From: JBGTLU01 sp041743935
GTDB lineage: Bacteria > Bacteroidota > Bacteroidia > Sphingobacteriales > Sphingobacteriaceae
Length of the DNA: 64,000 bases
Direction of reading: 5' to 3'
Assembly: GCA_041743935.1 (NCBI GenBank)
Contig: JBGTLU010000013.1
Location: 62,001 to 126,000, forward strand
Shown: piece after piece, positions 35,897 to 44,188 of the stretch
How the letters are laid out: the number at the start of each line of letters is the position of its first letter
How positions within the stretch are numbered: position 1 is the stretch's first letter
Translations under genes and position numbers: made by a program
The notes under the pieces: model-generated
Told to the model about the DNA's origin: nothing
The model's database searches: none
Seen by the model: the letters and a program-made list of their open reading frames with translations, nothing else

Positions 35897-38254
35897 TTAG
35901 AACGGATATCCAATACCAAAATTTAGGTTAATAAATCGATAATTAGGGAATTGTGCTTTAAAGTTTTTATTCCCAAAATTTTTAATTACCCAGCGCTCAT
36001 TAGGTGCAAACTGAGGGTCGCGTAGTTTTAAACCAAAATCTGTTCTAAATAAAAAGAAGCCTAAATCAAAACGTAAACCAAGGCCAGTACCAATGGCCAC
36101 TTGTTTATAAAACTCACCAAATTTAAATTCGCCCTCGGGCACCGAAGCTGATGCTCTAAAATTCCATACATTGCCAAAATCTAAGAACGTAGCTCCCCTA
36201 AGCTTGGTGCTAAAAAAGTTATCTACTATTTTAAAACGGTATTCAATATTTCCTTCTATTTTAATTTCCCCTTGTTGTATGAGGTTACTTACAATGTTAG
36301 AGAATTGTTGAAGAGAATCAATGCCTGCAAACGTATTTCTAAATGTTCCGGGGCCAACCTGTCTGGTTCTCCAGGCTCTTAAACTATTAGAACCACCAAT
36401 GATGAATTGTTTCTCAAATGGTAAAACTTGTGAGTTGCCATAGGCATAACCAACTCCTACATTTATGCGATAAACCATTTGTTTTTCGCCACCAATATTT
36501 CTGTATAATCTTACGTCCAACTCGGGTTTTACGTATTGTGAATAGGGTACACCAAAAACCGTAAATACACCGGTGGTATCTTTTTTGCCTCCAAATAGTT
36601 TGTTGTATAGGTTTAACGTATTTCCATTTACATCTACTCCAATTCTATAAAACAAGTAACTCTCAAACGTGCGAAGTTTCTCGGCATTATAAACAAATGC
36701 ATACTGAGAGCCAAGCACAAAATTTGACCTAAATTGCTGTAGAGCTAATATATTTCCTGAATTTGTTAATTCATCTATGGCGCTTTGCTCTAAGCGGGCT
36801 CGTATAAACCCAATGTTGATTGGCGTTAGCGTATGAAACCTAGATTGTGTTTCTCTCCATTCATAACTTATTGAACTAGAATAACTACTACGGGTAAATT
36901 GTATCCTGTCTTCGTAACTCAGTCCAAAATTTATTTTAGTGCGTGGTATGCCATATCTGCCTAAATTAAAATCAAAAGGCGATAAAATTCTTGGGAAGGT
37001 AATGGAAGAATTTAAATCCAAATTTTTACTTCTTATCTTATCTTGTTCTACTCCTAACTCATCTTTACTTGGTTGGGTTTCAATCCCTGCCCGTAATTTA
37101 ATTTCAAATAATTCGGCACCCTTAAATAGATTTTTATTTTGATAAGTGGTACCTATGTTTAATCCAAAAATATTACCATTTACTGTACCTTCGGTTTCGA
37201 GCACGATGGATTGTCTTTTTGCGGGAGTTAAATCAATTTTTACATCCAACAAACTGCTATCTAAACTATTTTTTACAAAATCTACTCGAATAAATCTGAA
37301 AATACCTAAGTCTGCATATCTATTAAAGGTTAATTGGGCATTAGAAGATTTATACATTTCACCTTTTCTCATGAAATTAGATTTAGCTAGCACTTTGGCT
37401 TTGTATCTGTCTTCTTGGTCGATGAAATAATTGCTTCCAATGGTATCTCTTTTCTCTGTTCGATTAAAAATATTTTCTGTACTAGATAGTATGGTGATAA
37501 AACTTTCATTAATGGTAAATTTTGTGTGTTCGAGTTTATTTGGCGGATTATCTATTCGTAAAATAATATCTACCTGATTACTAGTTAAGTTGCTGTCTAC
37601 AATAAAACGTACGTAAGGTTTTTCAAACTCTCGGTATCCATTATCTTTCATTAAATCTGCAATTCTGGTTTGTTCATCTTCCAGAACATAGGTATCGTAT
37701 GGTTTGCCCTCAATAACCAAACCCATAGAATTAAAATATATATTACGGATGTTGGAGTCAGAAATTTCGTGGGTAACGTTGCGTATAAAATAGCGGTTTC
37801 CGAGTTTTGCGAAATAATTTACAGCTACTTTTTGTTCAGCTATGCTATCTACTGTAAAATCAACATTTGCATTAAAAAAGCCTTTGTTACGGAGAAATGC
37901 AGTAATTTGTTTGCTGCTAATAACCACCAAGGTGCTATCAAGAATAGCAGGTGGCTCACCAACCCCAGTTTTTAAATTTTCTTTGTATTTACCATTTCTG
38001 GTATTTACTAAGTTGTAAATCCCTAAATAAATTTTGGCAAAACCTAAAAAGCGCGAATTTGCTTTTTGGCGGATATAACCTTCGGCTTCGTCTTTCAAAT
38101 CTTTGTCTACACCAACTAATTCCGTTTTATGCACCAATTTTTGATCGCTACCAATGTATTTTGCAGGCCTACAGGAAGAAAATACAATACAAGCTAAAAT
38201 CACTAATATTGTGCTGCGATGTATATTTTTAGTAAAGGATGATTTCCAAATCAC
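35897..38254 (-). CDS. TamA/BamA-like outer membrane protein
   Basis: 785 residues with a lipoprotein-like signal (LVILACIVFSSC), POTRA-like repeats in the N-terminal half (for example KQITAFLRNKGFFNANVDF) and a BamA/TamA-type barrel (Omp85) with GNIEYRFKI and a final aromatic strand NFGIGYPF. Likely inserts or moves proteins or lipids at the outer membrane. The start is GTG at 38254, 15 bases inside the divergent methyltransferase gene; no ATG in frame is available before the signal peptide, so this start is likely though unusual. Confidence 0.9.
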   Translation of the reverse strand: MIWKSSFTKNIHRSTILVILACIVFSSCRPAKYIGSDQKLVHKTELVGVDKDLKDEAEGYIRQKANSRFLGFAKIYLGIYNLVNTRNGKYKENLKTGVGEPPAILDSTLVVISSKQITAFLRNKGFFNANVDFTVDSIAEQKVAVNYFAKLGNRYFIRNVTHEISDSNIRNIYFNSMGLVIEGKPYDTYVLEDEQTRIADLMKDNGYREFEKPYVRFIVDSNLTSNQVDIILRIDNPPNKLEHTKFTINESFITILSSTENIFNRTEKRDTIGSNYFIDQEDRYKAKVLAKSNFMRKGEMYKSSNAQLTFNRYADLGIFRFIRVDFVKNSLDSSLLDVKIDLTPAKRQSIVLETEGTVNGNIFGLNIGTTYQNKNLFKGAELFEIKLRAGIETQPSKDELGVEQDKIRSKNLDLNSSITFPRILSPFDFNLGRYGIPRTKINFGLSYEDRIQFTRSSYSSSISYEWRETQSRFHTLTPINIGFIRARLEQSAIDELTNSGNILALQQFRSNFVLGSQYAFVYNAEKLRTFESYLFYRIGVDVNGNTLNLYNKLFGGKKDTTGVFTVFGVPYSQYVKPELDVRLYRNIGGEKQMVYRINVGVGYAYGNSQVLPFEKQFIIGGSNSLRAWRTRQVGPGTFRNTFAGIDSLQQFSNIVSNLIQQGEIKIEGNIEYRFKIVDNFFSTKLRGATFLDFGNVWNFRASASVPEGEFKFGEFYKQVAIGTGLGLRFDLGFFLFRTDFGLKLRDPQFAPNERWVIKNFGNKNFKAQFPNYRFINLNFGIGYPF

Positions 38255-38994
38255 AAATTAGTTATATAAATGCTTTAAGCCAGAAAAAATATCGGGCAAA
38301 GCATGGTAAATTTATTGTAGAAGGCGTAAAGATGGTAGACGAACTTCTATTATCTGATTTTAGTATTGAATCTATTTTCTGCACTGAAAACTACTTCATT
38401 AAATTGCAACAATCACACCAAAAACTTTCGAAAAATACACAAATCCATTTGCTTTCTGAAAGCGAGTTAAAAAAAATTAGTTTACTCACTACTCCAAATC
38501 AAGTGTTAGCTGTTGTAGCAATTCCTTCCGTTGTTGTAACGCATAAGTTGGATACAAATTTTAATTGGACAATAGTTTTAGAGGATATACAAGATCCTGG
38601 TAATTTGGGTACCATCCTTCGTATTGCTGATTGGTTTGGCATTACTGAAATTAAACTTTCTGCTAACTCCACCGATGCTTATAGTCCAAAAGTGGTACAA
38701 GCTAGTATGGGTTCTATTTTTAGAGTGCAGGTAGAAGAAGTTGACTTGGAGCAATATTTAGAAAAAGAATCGCGAACCATTTATGGTGCAGTATTAGGTG
38801 GAGATAGCCTATATCATCAAACTTTTTATTCAGATGGTGTATTGGTTTTGGGTAATGAATCCAAGGGAATTTCGGCAAGCATACAAGCAAAAATGAATAA
38901 AAGCCTCACCATTCCGGCATTTGGCAAAGCAGAATCACTCAATGTAGCTATAGCAACATCTATCATTTGCTCAGAAATTAGCAGAAATAGATAA
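38239..38994 (+). CDS. TrmH/SpoU-family RNA 2'-O-methyltransferase
   Basis: 251 residues. The N-terminal substrate-binding domain (KYRAKHGKFIVEGVKMVDELL) precedes the SPOUT knot with motif 1 LEDIQDPGNLGTILRIADWFG, motif 2 VLGNESKGIS and motif 3 SLNVAIATSII. Methylates ribose in rRNA or tRNA; target unknown. Its first 16 bases overlap the 5' end of the divergent TamA-like gene. Confidence 0.93.
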   Translation: MISKSQISYINALSQKKYRAKHGKFIVEGVKMVDELLLSDFSIESIFCTENYFIKLQQSHQKLSKNTQIHLLSESELKKISLLTTPNQVLAVVAIPSVVVTHKLDTNFNWTIVLEDIQDPGNLGTILRIADWFGITEIKLSANSTDAYSPKVVQASMGSIFRVQVEEVDLEQYLEKESRTIYGAVLGGDSLYHQTFYSDGVLVLGNESKGISASIQAKMNKSLTIPAFGKAESLNVAIATSIICSEISRNR

Positions 38995-39021
38995 ATTGCT
39001 TGTTGCACATCATATATTTAT

Positions 39022-39029
39022 TATCTTTG
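39022..39029 (+). promoter_or_regulatory. Predicted -7 box (TATCTTTG) for tRNA-Cys
   Basis: TTATCTTTGC, identical to the boxes at 14587 and 51197, 25 bases before the tRNA. TTG triplets at 38996 and 39003 are possible -33 elements. Confidence 0.6.
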
Positions 39030-39054
39030 CAGGCTTAATAAATTAAACCGAAAA

Positions 39055-39125
39055 GGTCGGGTGGCCGAGTGGCTAGGCAGAGCTCTGCAAAAGCTTGTAC
39101 AGCGGTTCGAATCCGCTCTCGACCT
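39055..39125 (+). tRNA. tRNA-Cys (GCA)
   Basis: A 71-nt cloverleaf: acceptor GGTCGGG/CTCGACC, D stem GCC/GGC, anticodon stem GAGCT/AGCTT with loop CTGCAAA (anticodon GCA), T arm AGCGG-TTCGAAT-CCGCT and discriminator T, which is the tRNA-Cys identity base. CCA is not encoded. Confidence 0.97.
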
Positions 39126-39151
39126 CAACAAAAAGTAAGTAAATAAACACC

Positions 39152-39337
39152 ATGGGAGTAACCAGATTAAAACGTAAAGACAGAAAAAATAAAACCGTTT
39201 CGCGTTTATTAAACGAAAGCATTAAACGTTTAACCACTAAAGAAATAGGTAGCAGAAGTTTAGAAAAAGCTTCGAGCCAAACCACTAAGAATAACGCTTT
39301 AATCTCTGAACTAGAGGCAGAATTAAAAGCTAAATAA
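39152..39337 (+). CDS. Small conserved basic protein
   Basis: 61 residues, strongly basic: MGVTRLKRKDRKNKTVSRL, then a helical KRLTTKEIGSRSLEKAS and an acidic end. Small proteins beginning this way are seen repeatedly in Bacteroidota; function unknown, nucleic acid or ribosome binding is a guess from the charge. It follows tRNA-Cys by 26 bases and has its own terminator, so both may be on one transcript. Confidence 0.8.
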   Translation: MGVTRLKRKDRKNKTVSRLLNESIKRLTTKEIGSRSLEKASSQTTKNNALISELEAELKAK

Positions 39338-39360
39338 GGTTAAATTGTATTTTTTCTATT

Positions 39361-39396
39361 ATCCCGAATCTTCAACTCGTTCGGGATTTTTTGTTT
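39361..39396 (+). terminator. Intrinsic terminator after the small basic protein gene
   Basis: ATCCCGAA and TTCGGGAT form a perfect 8-bp stem around an 11-base loop, followed by TTTTTGTTTT. Confidence 0.9.
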
Positions 39397-39417
39397 TGAA
39401 TGAATAAGCTGAAAAAA

Positions 39418-40443
39418 TTAACGTGTACTTAATGCTATTGCTTTCAAAATTCGTTTTACCAAACCAGGGCCTTCATAAATAAATCCGGTATAAACTTGAA
39501 CTAAGCTAGCTCCTGCTTCCAGTTTTTCCACTGCATCTGCCGGGCTATGTATGCCACCTACTCCAATAATCGGGAAATTGCCATTTGATTTTGTATGTAA
39601 GTATCGGATAACATCTGTACTTCTTGCTCGTAATGGTTTTCCACTTAGTCCACCTGTTTGTTGGGTAAGAGTTTTATCGCTTTTCAAATCTCGTTTATCA
39701 ATGGTGGTATTGGTAGCAATTACACCAGCTATATTGGTTTCCACCACTATTTCTACGATATCATCTAATTGTTCATTGCTTAAATCAGGAGCAATTTTAA
39801 GTAATATAGGTTTGGACGACTGACCAGTATTTTCTGCCATGAGTGTATTTAAGAGTATTTTTAGAGGCTCTTTCTCTTGCAACTGACGGAGATCAGGAGT
39901 ATTCGGCGAACTTACGTTCACCACAAAATAATCTACATAAGGATATAATTTGCGAAAACAATACACATAATCATGTATGGCTTCTTCATTTGGGGTGTTT
40001 TTATTTTTTCCAATATTACCACCAATGATTAACCCTGGTTTGCGATCTTTCAAACGTTCTACGGCGGCATCAACTCCTTCATTATTAAAACCCATCCTAT
40101 TAATTAAAGCTTCATCCGTTTTTAATCTAAACATCCTGGGTTTTGGATTGCCATCCTGGGGTTTAGGTGTTAAGGTGCCAATTTCCACAAAACCAAACCC
40201 GAAACTAGCTATCTCTTTATAAAACTTGGCATCTTTATCGAAACCAGCAGCCAAGCCAACCGGGTTCGGAAATTTTAAACCAAACACTTCTTTTTCTAAA
40301 GAGGCATGCTGATAACTATAAACAGCTTTTAGAGTTTGTTTATTTCCGGGAATTTTGTGTGCAAATTTTAGTAATCCAACTACAAAATGATGAATTTTTT
40401 CAGGGTCGAATAAAAAAAAGATGGGTTTTATGAAGCGATACAT
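39418..40443 (-). CDS. pyrD: Dihydroorotate dehydrogenase (quinone, class 2)
   Basis: Oxidises dihydroorotate to orotate in pyrimidine synthesis, passing electrons to quinone at the membrane. 341 residues; the N-terminal helical extension (MYRFIKPIFFLFDPEKIHHF) marks the membrane-associated class 2. FMN/substrate motifs include NPVGLAAGFDKDAKF, GFGFVEIGTLTPKPQDGN, VNVSSPNTPDLRQLQ (catalytic Ser) and GVGGI. Transcribed away from the peptide-export cluster. Confidence 0.96.
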   Translation of the reverse strand: MYRFIKPIFFLFDPEKIHHFVVGLLKFAHKIPGNKQTLKAVYSYQHASLEKEVFGLKFPNPVGLAAGFDKDAKFYKEIASFGFGFVEIGTLTPKPQDGNPKPRMFRLKTDEALINRMGFNNEGVDAAVERLKDRKPGLIIGGNIGKNKNTPNEEAIHDYVYCFRKLYPYVDYFVVNVSSPNTPDLRQLQEKEPLKILLNTLMAENTGQSSKPILLKIAPDLSNEQLDDIVEIVVETNIAGVIATNTTIDKRDLKSDKTLTQQTGGLSGKPLRARSTDVIRYLHTKSNGNFPIIGVGGIHSPADAVEKLEAGASLVQVYTGFIYEGPGLVKRILKAIALSTR

Positions 40444-40450
40444 ACGGTTG

Positions 40451-40458
40451 CAAAAGTA
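40451..40458 (-). promoter_or_regulatory. Predicted -7 box (TACTTTTG) for pyrD
   Basis: Minus-strand TACTTTTG fits TAnnTTTG and is 7 bases before the ATG at 40443, again implying a very short leader. Confidence 0.45.
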
Positions 40459-40494
40459 GCATTTATTGATGTTGGATTTTAAATTATGAATTAT

Positions 40495-40538
40495 GATATG
40501 TTAAACCACAAGCGCTAGGCGACTAAATTTTCTAAACC
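40495..40538 (+). repeat. Left 44-bp imperfect direct repeat flanking the peptide cluster
   Basis: GATATGTTAAACCACAAGCG then CTAGGCGACTAAATTTTCTA. It matches 51071-51114 with about six differences in 44. The two copies enclose the whole peptide-export gene set. Confidence 0.75.
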
Positions 40539-40760
40539 TCCTAAACAGTTCAACAATTCAACAGTTCAACAGTTCAACAATTCAAACAGTTCTGCTAAAA
40601 AATTTATTACTGATTATCAGCATATTAAGTGGGGGGGGGGGCTAAAATTCTTTTAATTTTATTTGGTTATTTATTATAAACGCCGTACATTCATCTTACC
40701 TAAACTAAAAAAGCCAAATAATATATGTAGAAAAGAACACAACTCAACCTCCGCTAACCT

Positions 40761-42344
40761 ATGATTACATTATTTCGCTCTACTTCTGTTCAGGATAATG
40801 CCTCTTGGGCTTTAAGTGCATTGCTGTCTTTGTGCAAAACTAATCCCAACCAAACGGCATTATTGGCTGAACTTACCAGGCACCCTTACTATCCCAGCTT
40901 GCTCAGCATCAGCGACGTGTTAAACCTCAATGGGTACAAAAACGTGGCTACCAGAATTACGCTTACCGAACTAGTAACCATTACCACCCCTTTCTTGGCA
41001 CACCTACATACACATTGTGGCGTTTTTGCACTTGTCTTGCAGGTATCTAGCGATACTATACACTACCGCATAAACGATAAAACGGTAAAAGAAAGTTTAA
41101 CGGAGTTTGAAAAGAAATGGACAGGGGTAGTACTGCTCTCGGAGGATGTAAAATTGCCGTCCGGTATAATAACCAGTAAACTGAAACAAGCACTAACTAT
41201 TCTAACAATAACTATAATATTTGCTATCACTCTTTCTGTTACCATCCAATACAGCAGTATTACTTTACCCTATTATATCACATTAGGTGTTTTGTTCCTT
41301 GCAGGTTGGACTATTTCCGCCATTTTGGTATTACAAAGTGTTGACAGAAATAATCCGCTTGTACACAAGCTATGTAATGCTTCGGTTAAAAAGAACGATT
41401 GTAATAATTTGTTGGATACTAAAGCAGCTAAACTCACTTCTTGGCTTAGCCTCTCGGATGTAGGCCTAATTTATTATTCCGGTACTCTCATGCTTTGGTT
41501 ATTTAGTGGCATGGCAGAGAGTATTTATTTTTTGCAAGCCATTAGTCTGCTGGCAACCCCTTTTGTATTTTACTCGGTTTTTTACCAGTGGGTCATTGCT
41601 AAAACCTGGTGCAAGCTATGTCTGGCAATTCAAGTACTTATTGTATTGCATGCAATAAGTACTATTTTATTTTTTGTACCCCTTAATTGGCAATTTACTG
41701 TAGGGGATATTCAGGTAATGAGTTTATTTGCCCTGCCCGGTATATTTTGGTTACTTCTGAAACCTAAGGTAGCAAACTACCTGCAATACAAGGCAGCAAA
41801 TAGGCAGTTAACTAAGTTTAAGTACAATGTGGATGTTTTTAAACAAGCTTTATATGCACAACCTCTCTTACAACCAGTTACAAATAATATGAGTATAACT
41901 TTAGGTAATGAGGATGCAGACAATGAACTACTAATAATATCTAATCCATTTTGTGGACCGTGTAAAAAAGCACATGAGGTGATAGTACATTGGTTGAAAC
42001 ACAACGATGAACTAAAAATAAAGTTACTTCTTGTATTTATTTTAGAAGAAAACGATGACAAATACCGTTTTGCCAGACACGTTTTTAACATACGAAAACA
42101 GCAGCCCCATCTGGTGCAAGAAGCATTAAACAGTTGGTATGCCACACGTTTTACCGATTTAAGCGCCTGGATAGAAGCATATCCGGTAAATTACCTTACC
42201 GAGGTGGAGCAGGATTTGCAAAAAGTGTTTAACTGGGTAGAAGAAGCTAAAATTAACGCTACCCCAAGTTATTTAGTAAATGGCAGATTATTGCCCGAGC
42301 AGTATACCTTACACGATATAAAATACATACTACCCAATCTTTAA
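40761..42344 (+). CDS. VKOR-thioredoxin oxidoreductase with an N-terminal degenerate C39-like domain
   Basis: 527 residues in three parts. Residues 1-135 follow the C39 peptidase pattern of the transporter encoded at 47518, but the catalytic Cys region reads QDNASWAL and the Asp is not conserved, so it should bind rather than cut. Residues of about 148-330 are a membrane VKOR-like domain with cysteines 205/214 in a loop and Cys284-K-L-Cys287. The C-terminus is a thioredoxin/DsbA-like domain with NPFCGPCKK (Cys398, Cys401). Together this makes an enzyme that generates disulfides in exported proteins; the fused C39-like domain suggests it selects double-glycine-leader peptides. First gene of the cluster. 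Confidence 0.88.
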   Translation: MITLFRSTSVQDNASWALSALLSLCKTNPNQTALLAELTRHPYYPSLLSISDVLNLNGYKNVATRITLTELVTITTPFLAHLHTHCGVFALVLQVSSDTIHYRINDKTVKESLTEFEKKWTGVVLLSEDVKLPSGIITSKLKQALTILTITIIFAITLSVTIQYSSITLPYYITLGVLFLAGWTISAILVLQSVDRNNPLVHKLCNASVKKNDCNNLLDTKAAKLTSWLSLSDVGLIYYSGTLMLWLFSGMAESIYFLQAISLLATPFVFYSVFYQWVIAKTWCKLCLAIQVLIVLHAISTILFFVPLNWQFTVGDIQVMSLFALPGIFWLLLKPKVANYLQYKAANRQLTKFKYNVDVFKQALYAQPLLQPVTNNMSITLGNEDADNELLIISNPFCGPCKKAHEVIVHWLKHNDELKIKLLLVFILEENDDKYRFARHVFNIRKQQPHLVQEALNSWYATRFTDLSAWIEAYPVNYLTEVEQDLQKVFNWVEEAKINATPSYLVNGRLLPEQYTLHDIKYILPNL

Positions 42345-42370
42345 GCCGAACCGCCGGCTTGGTAGGCGGA
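42343..42370 (+). repeat. GCCGAACCGCCGGC...GGCGG element, copy 1
   Basis: AAGCCG/CGGCTT and CCGCC/GGCGG can form alternative stems. It overlaps the VKOR gene's stop codon. Near-identical copies follow at 43988-44015 and 45457-45484. Confidence 0.75.
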
Positions 42371-42422
42371 GTTTAATTAGCTATTAGGCATAAGCTATGA
42401 GCTAAAAATAAAAAAGAAGATG

Positions 42423-42553
42423 AAAAAAGAAACCTGCTGCATGGGATGCAACAGGTTTCTGGGAATGTCCCACCAAAGCAGGGCAACAACTAAATAAATC
42501 ATCTGTCTGGTTTACGGCCATACAGATTTTACAAACTTAAATAATTTAATAAT
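42423..42553 (+). ncRNA. Structured 5' leader of peptide gene 1 (three hairpins)
   Basis: Three successive hairpins: 42429-42459 (GAAACCTG/CAGGTTTC with inner TGCAT/ATGCA, loop GGG), 42461-42471 (GGGA/TCCC) and 42501-42527 (ATCTGT/ACAGAT with inner TGG/CCA). The segment is nearly identical to that before peptide gene 2. It may be a cis-acting RNA, a processing site or part of a recombination unit; no known riboswitch is recognised. Confidence 0.55.
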
Positions 42554-42787
42554 ATGAAAAATTATCAAAAATTATCTCGCGAAGAGATGAAACACGTTTT
42601 GGGTGGTGATGTACCACCACCAACGCTTGCAGGTACAGATCCTTGTGCTGGTGTTGAGGGCAATTCTTTTGTTTGTTGTTTCTGGTCTGGAGAACATACA
42701 ACCATAAATAAGACGTGTAGTCCCGCTCGGGCTGAATGTCAAAATAGCGGTGGCTATAAAATGACCAATTCTACATCACAATGTTAG
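42554..42787 (+). CDS. Double-glycine-leader six-cysteine peptide 1
   Basis: 77 residues. The leader MKNYQKLSREEMKHVLGG ends in Gly17-Gly18, the cleavage signal for C39 peptidase transporters, and resembles the Bacteroidota GG natural-product leaders. The 59-residue core has six cysteines at 31, 41, 42, 55, 62 and 77, the last being the C-terminal residue, so three disulfides are possible. Activity unknown; a bacteriocin or signalling peptide is likely. A strong hairpin follows 9 bases after the stop. Confidence 0.85.
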   Translation: MKNYQKLSREEMKHVLGGDVPPPTLAGTDPCAGVEGNSFVCCFWSGEHTTINKTCSPARAECQNSGGYKMTNSTSQC

Positions 42788-42795
42788 TTTAATTT

Positions 42796-42825
42796 ACAGG
42801 GAGATGAAAATCTCCCTGTTTTTAC
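42796..42825 (+). terminator. Hairpin after peptide gene 1
   Basis: ACAGGGAGA/TCTCCCTGT, a perfect 9-bp stem with loop TGAAAA, followed by TTTTA. It separates the peptide gene from the TlpA-like gene and would let more peptide than partner mRNA be made. Confidence 0.85.
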
Positions 42826-42834
42826 TTTTAAAAA

Positions 42835-43989
42835 ATGAAAAATAAATTGTATCTATTCTTAATGTTACTACTGTTTTCGTGTAATAAAGGAAATAAACAA
42901 ATTAATTTTACTCTAAATATTAATATTAAAGATAATACTGAGATTGTGCAAGTAGAGTTATTTACAAAAGATTACTCCAAGCTGTTATTTGATACTCAGT
43001 TTGTAAATGTCTTAAAAACAACGGTTAAAGTCCCAATAGAAGACTTTTATATCATTAATTATAAAACTAAAAAGTCTACTAGCGGTCCACCTGTTTATAT
43101 TACAAACAATTCAGTTATTAAAAATATATCTAATAATCTTAATGAATTTCATACTATAAGAGATAATTGGATTACAACTTGTTTTGATAATAACATATTA
43201 TTTGAAGGAACGAAGCTTATCTCGCGAGTTAGTAATCAATTAGCTGAATATAAGAAACATAATGATTCATTAATTCTTCATTTTTTACATAAATCTATTA
43301 CCGACAGTGTCGACTATTACACATTAAATTATGAAAACTATAAGAATAACATAGTATTTCCTAAATACTGCGAAGAAGTTATTGATTTAATTTTAAGCAA
43401 TAATAATTCCCCCTCAACACTACTTATAATTAATGAATTATGGTCTAGCTGTGTTACAGGGATACAAGTTGTAAATAGAATACAAATACATTTAGAAAAT
43501 ATTCCAAATAAGTATAAAAATACAATAGAGTTTAAACAAGCCTTCAATAAATACGAACGCCTGAAGAAATACCATAATTTAGAAACTGCACCGCCATTAG
43601 TATCCAATACAGTTAATAATGAAAAGTTAACGGTGGATTTCTCAAAAAACGACCTTACATTGGTAGATTTTTGGGCATCTTGGTGTATCCCATGCCGAGA
43701 AGAGCATCCTAAGCTTAAATTACTATATGACAAATATCGGAAGTTTGGTTTTGATATAGTTGGAGTATCCTTGGATACCGATAAAACCAATTGGTTGGAT
43801 GCCATAGAAAAAGATGAAATTCCTTGGTTACAATTATCAGATTTAAGTAATCAATCAGCCATAAAAAGTTCATTTGGGGTAGTTTCTGTACCGGAGAAAT
43901 TTCTAGTAGACTCCAGAGGCAAGATTGTATTGAAGGGATTTAGTTCTACAGAATTAGAAACGTTTTTGAAACAACAACTAATATATTAA
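42835..43989 (+). CDS. TlpA-like thioredoxin lipoprotein 1
   Basis: 384 residues with a lipoprotein signal (MLLLFSCNKG, Cys at about 16), an AT-rich N-terminal region of about 240 residues of unknown fold, and a C-terminal thioredoxin domain of TlpA/ResA type with VDFWASWCIPCREEHPKL (Cys284, Cys287) and the cis-Pro loop SVPEKFLV. Works outside the inner membrane as a thiol-disulfide enzyme. It sits between peptide genes 1 and 2, so its likely clients are these cysteine-rich peptides. Confidence 0.88.
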   Translation: MKNKLYLFLMLLLFSCNKGNKQINFTLNINIKDNTEIVQVELFTKDYSKLLFDTQFVNVLKTTVKVPIEDFYIINYKTKKSTSGPPVYITNNSVIKNISNNLNEFHTIRDNWITTCFDNNILFEGTKLISRVSNQLAEYKKHNDSLILHFLHKSITDSVDYYTLNYENYKNNIVFPKYCEEVIDLILSNNNSPSTLLIINELWSSCVTGIQVVNRIQIHLENIPNKYKNTIEFKQAFNKYERLKKYHNLETAPPLVSNTVNNEKLTVDFSKNDLTLVDFWASWCIPCREEHPKLKLLYDKYRKFGFDIVGVSLDTDKTNWLDAIEKDEIPWLQLSDLSNQSAIKSSFGVVSVPEKFLVDSRGKIVLKGFSSTELETFLKQQLIY

Positions 43990-44015
43990 GCCGAACCGTC
44001 GGCTTGGTAGGCGGA
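43988..44015 (+). repeat. GCCGAACCGTCGGC...GGCGG element, copy 2
   Basis: Differs at one base from copy 1 and, like it, overlaps the stop codon of the gene before it. Confidence 0.75.
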
Positions 44016-44057
44016 TTTTGAAGATAATTTTAATGAAATCACAAAAAGAAATAAGTA

Positions 44058-44188
44058 AAAAAAGAAACCTGCTGCATGGGATGCAACAGGTTTCAGGGAA
44101 TGTCCCACCAAAGCAGGGCAACAACTAAATAAATCATCTGTCTGGTTTACGGCCATACAGATTTTACAAACTTAAATAATTTAATAAC
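44058..44188 (+). ncRNA. Structured 5' leader of peptide gene 2 (three hairpins)
   Basis: Same three hairpins as before peptide gene 1 (first hairpin 44064-44094). Over the 170 bases 44058-44227 only two positions differ from 42423-42592. Confidence 0.55.

Larger units (their letters stand above)
40444..40760. other. Spacer before the peptide-export cluster, with repeats and an 11-G run
   Basis: No gene. It holds the pyrD promoter element, the left 44-bp repeat (40495-40538), CAACAGTTCAAC-type simple repeats (40545-40590) and a run of 11 G at 40631-40641, about 120 bases before the first cluster gene. No clear TAnnTTTG box for that gene was seen. Confidence 0.7.

Noticed and set aside
42423..42553. 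Known riboswitch in the peptide leader
   Set aside because: The hairpin order and loop sequences do not match any riboswitch class I can recall, and downstream genes are not metabolic.
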